From the NCBI GenBank assembly GCA_014237395.1, contig JABZFP010000017.1, positions 1 through 64,000 on the forward strand: DNA of 64,000 nt. The letters run 5' to 3'. Below the pieces are notes generated by a model. The model did not search any database. It was given only the letters and a program-made list of their open reading frames with translations, and was not told where the DNA came from. Positions 62,534 to 64,000 of the stretch are shown here, piece by piece. Numbering within the stretch: the stretch's first letter is position 1; the number at the start of each line of letters is the position of its first letter. The DNA comes from Desulfobacteraceae bacterium (GTDB taxonomy: Bacteria; Desulfobacterota; Desulfobacteria; Desulfobacterales; UBA5852). The position numbers were made by a program, and so were the translations under genes.

Positions 62534-62623
62534 ATGAATGCCAAGCAAAGCGACAGAAGGTCTAACGCCGCAGAGAGCCGCACCGGCCCATCTCTGCGGC
62601 CCATGCTCCTCGCCCACGCCTGA
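62534..62623 (+). CDS. Possible short leader peptide upstream of leuA (doubtful)
   Basis: A 29-residue frame, MNAKQSDRRSNAAESRTGPS then LRPMLLAHA, ends before two hairpins: CCGCAGAGA/TCTCTGCGG at 62568-62599, and GTTCCC/GGGAAC at 62674-62692. Only three Leu codons and no clear ribosome-binding site, so this may be chance. Confidence 0.2.
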   Translation: MNAKQSDRRSNAAESRTGPSLRPMLLAHA

Positions 62624-62730
62624 AGCCCGGCCGACCCTTTTAATGGTAATCCCCGTGTCGTAAAAACCGGTTGGTTCCCTTGCGATGGGAACGAACACGC
62701 AAACAAGAATTCCGACGAGGAGCAGACCCC

Positions 62731-64000
62731 ATGGAAAACGATAACAAGCGCGTCATCATTTTTGACACCACGCTGCGGGATGGTGAACAGTCCCCCGGCG
62801 CCAGCATGAATACCGCGGAAAAATTGCGACTGGCGGTCCAGCTCGAAAAACTGGGCGTCGATGTCATCGAGGCCGGCTTCCCGGCGGCCTCCGACGGCGA
62901 CTTCGACGCTGTATCGCAAATTGCAGCGAAGCTCAAACGGGCCCAGATAGCGGGTCTGGCGCGGGCCACCCGCAGTGATATCGACCGGGCCTGGGAGGCC
63001 ATAAAGCATGCCGCCCATCCCCGAATTCATACCTTTATCGCCACCTCCGATATCCACCTGGAATACAAGCTGCGCATGAACCGCGAAGAAGTGGTCCAGG
63101 CCGCCGTGGCCGCCGTTAAACACGCGCGCTCCTATACCGACAATGTCGAATTTTCCGCCGAGGATGGTTCGCGCAGCGACTGGGATTTTCTCTGCCGGGT
63201 GTTCGAGGCGGCCATCGATGCCGGGGCGACGACGGTCAACCTGCCCGATACCGTGGGCTATGCCGTTCCGGACGAATTCGGTAAAATGGTCCGCCATATC
63301 TATCAGCACACGCCCAATATCGATCGTGCGATTCTCAGTGTCCACTGCCATGACGACCTGGGGCTGGCCACGGCCAACACCCTGACGGCCATCCAGGCCG
63401 GCGCCCGCCAGGCCGAGGTGACCATCAACGGCATTGGCGAAAGGGCCGGCAATACCTCCATGGAGGAAGTGGTCATGGCGCTGCACACCCGCCATAACCA
63501 CCTGGGTCTCGAAACCGGGATCAATACCGAGCACATCCATGCCAGCAGCCGTCTCGTCAGCATGATCACCGGGATCATGGTGCAGCCCAACAAAGCCATC
63601 GTGGGGGCCAATGCATTCGCTCACGAGGCCGGCATCCACCAGGACGGCATGCTCAAAAACCCCATGACCTATGAGATCATGCGGCCCGAAACCATCGGTC
63701 TAAGCCAGACCCAACTGGTTCTTGGCAAGCATTCCGGCCGGCATGCCCTGCGCAATCGCTTGAAAGAGCTGGGCTATGAGCTCAGCGAGGAAGAGCTGGA
63801 CCTGATTTTCACCAAGTTCAAAACCTTGGCCGACAAGAAAAAGCACATCGTGGACGAAGACCTGGAAGTCATGGTGACCGAAGGCATCCTGCGAACGTCC
63901 GACATCTTCAAACTGGATTATCTGCATGTGACCAGCGGCACCACCGTGCTGCCCATGGCCAGTGTGGAGTTGTCGATCAATGGGCGCCCGGCGCGCAACG
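62731..64000 (+). CDS. leuA: 2-isopropylmalate synthase, 5' part (runs off the window)
   Basis: 423 codons seen, start ATG 62731 with GAGGAG upstream. [17 protein letters not shown] (about 10-26), [49 protein letters not shown] (about 205-250) with the metal-binding His residues, and [21 protein letters not shown]. The start of the C-terminal LeuA dimer/regulatory domain is visible ([24 protein letters not shown]). It joins acetyl-CoA to 2-oxoisovalerate, committing carbon to leucine. 255 bases separate it from cimA. Confidence 0.96.
   Translation, partial: MENDNKRVIIFDTTLRDGEQSPGASMNTAEKLRLAVQLEKLGVDVIEAGFPAASDGDFDAVSQIAAKLKRAQIAGLARATRSDIDRAWEAIKHAAHPRIHTFIATSDIHLEYKLRMNREEVVQAAVAAVKHARSYTDNVEFSAEDGSRSDWDFLCRVFEAAIDAGATTVNLPDTVGYAVPDEFGKMVRHIYQHTPNIDRAILSVHCHDDLGLATANTLTAIQAGARQAEVTINGIGERAGNTSMEEVVMALHTRHNHLGLETGINTEHIHASSRLVSMITGIMVQPNKAIVGANAFAHEAGIHQDGMLKNPMTYEIMRPETIGLSQTQLVLGKHSGRHALRNRLKELGYELSEEELDLIFTKFKTLADKKKHIVDEDLEVMVTEGILRTSDIFKLDYLHVTSGTTVLPMASVELSINGRPARN

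Noticed and set aside
1..64000. CRISPR arrays, tRNA or rRNA genes
   Set aside because: No regularly spaced direct repeats, no tRNA-like TTCRANYC arms with matching acceptor stems and no rRNA stretches were noticed by reading.

Overview
The window most resembles the chromosome of a Gram-negative, anaerobic, sulfate-reducer-like deltaproteobacterium (Desulfobacterota, Desulfosarcina-like). This is inferred from several features together: a DsrE-like protein with an in-frame UGA/Sec signal, a 4-hydroxybutyryl-CoA dehydratase, LptE, two RND tripartite pumps, a TAXI binding protein, a citramalate synthase and a GEMM-type c-di-GMP riboswitch. No rRNA, tRNA or CRISPR was recognised.

Layout. (1) 1-3.5 kb: by eye AT-richer accessory DNA. 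It holds the end of an IS3-type element, a secreted protein, a tautomerase, a small conserved protein, and a DsrE-family gene whose UGA codon replaces a conserved Cys and is followed by a SECIS-like hairpin. (2) 3.5-9.5 kb: a DUF4384 protein, a CHASE2/SpoIIE-type phosphatase and an exported WD40-caspase. (3) 9.7-11.7 kb: a Cys-rich membrane protein and a second AT-richer patch with paralogues of the small protein in (1), including a duplicated leader. (4) 11.7-19.6 kb: a minus-strand run of exported proteins (lipoproteins, class 3 lipase, phospholipase D, TAXI protein, LssY-C protein, LprI/MliC protein). (5) 19.7-34.4 kb: two complete RND efflux systems around a DUF4124 protein and a sarcosine-oxidase-like flavoprotein. 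(6) 34.7-39.7 kb: small unknowns, an AbfD-like dehydratase, an exported beta-propeller-like lipoprotein, and a small gene under a c-di-GMP-I riboswitch with terminator and promoter. (7) 39.7-55.3 kb: housekeeping genes ftsB, murJ, rpsT, lptE, leuS, rng, yajC-secD-secF, dprA, topA. (8) 55.3-64 kb: a branched-chain amino-acid operon, ilvD-ilvB-ilvN-ilvC-cimA-leuA (leuA runs off the right edge). It is preceded by a short Ile/Leu/Val-rich leader peptide, an antiterminator and a strong terminator, i.e. a classical attenuator. A MITE-like element with an 8-bp target duplication lies between ilvN and ilvC.

Working together: CimA makes citramalate (isoleucine precursor) from pyruvate and acetyl-CoA, IlvBN/IlvC/IlvD make the branched keto acids, and LeuA starts leucine synthesis. 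YajC/SecDF drive protein export. FtsB/MurJ/LptE serve the cell envelope. The pumps and exported lipid-active enzymes point to envelope stress or remodelling. Coordinates of starts were chosen from ribosome-binding sites and overlaps. All homology statements are from reading the sequence, with no database search.
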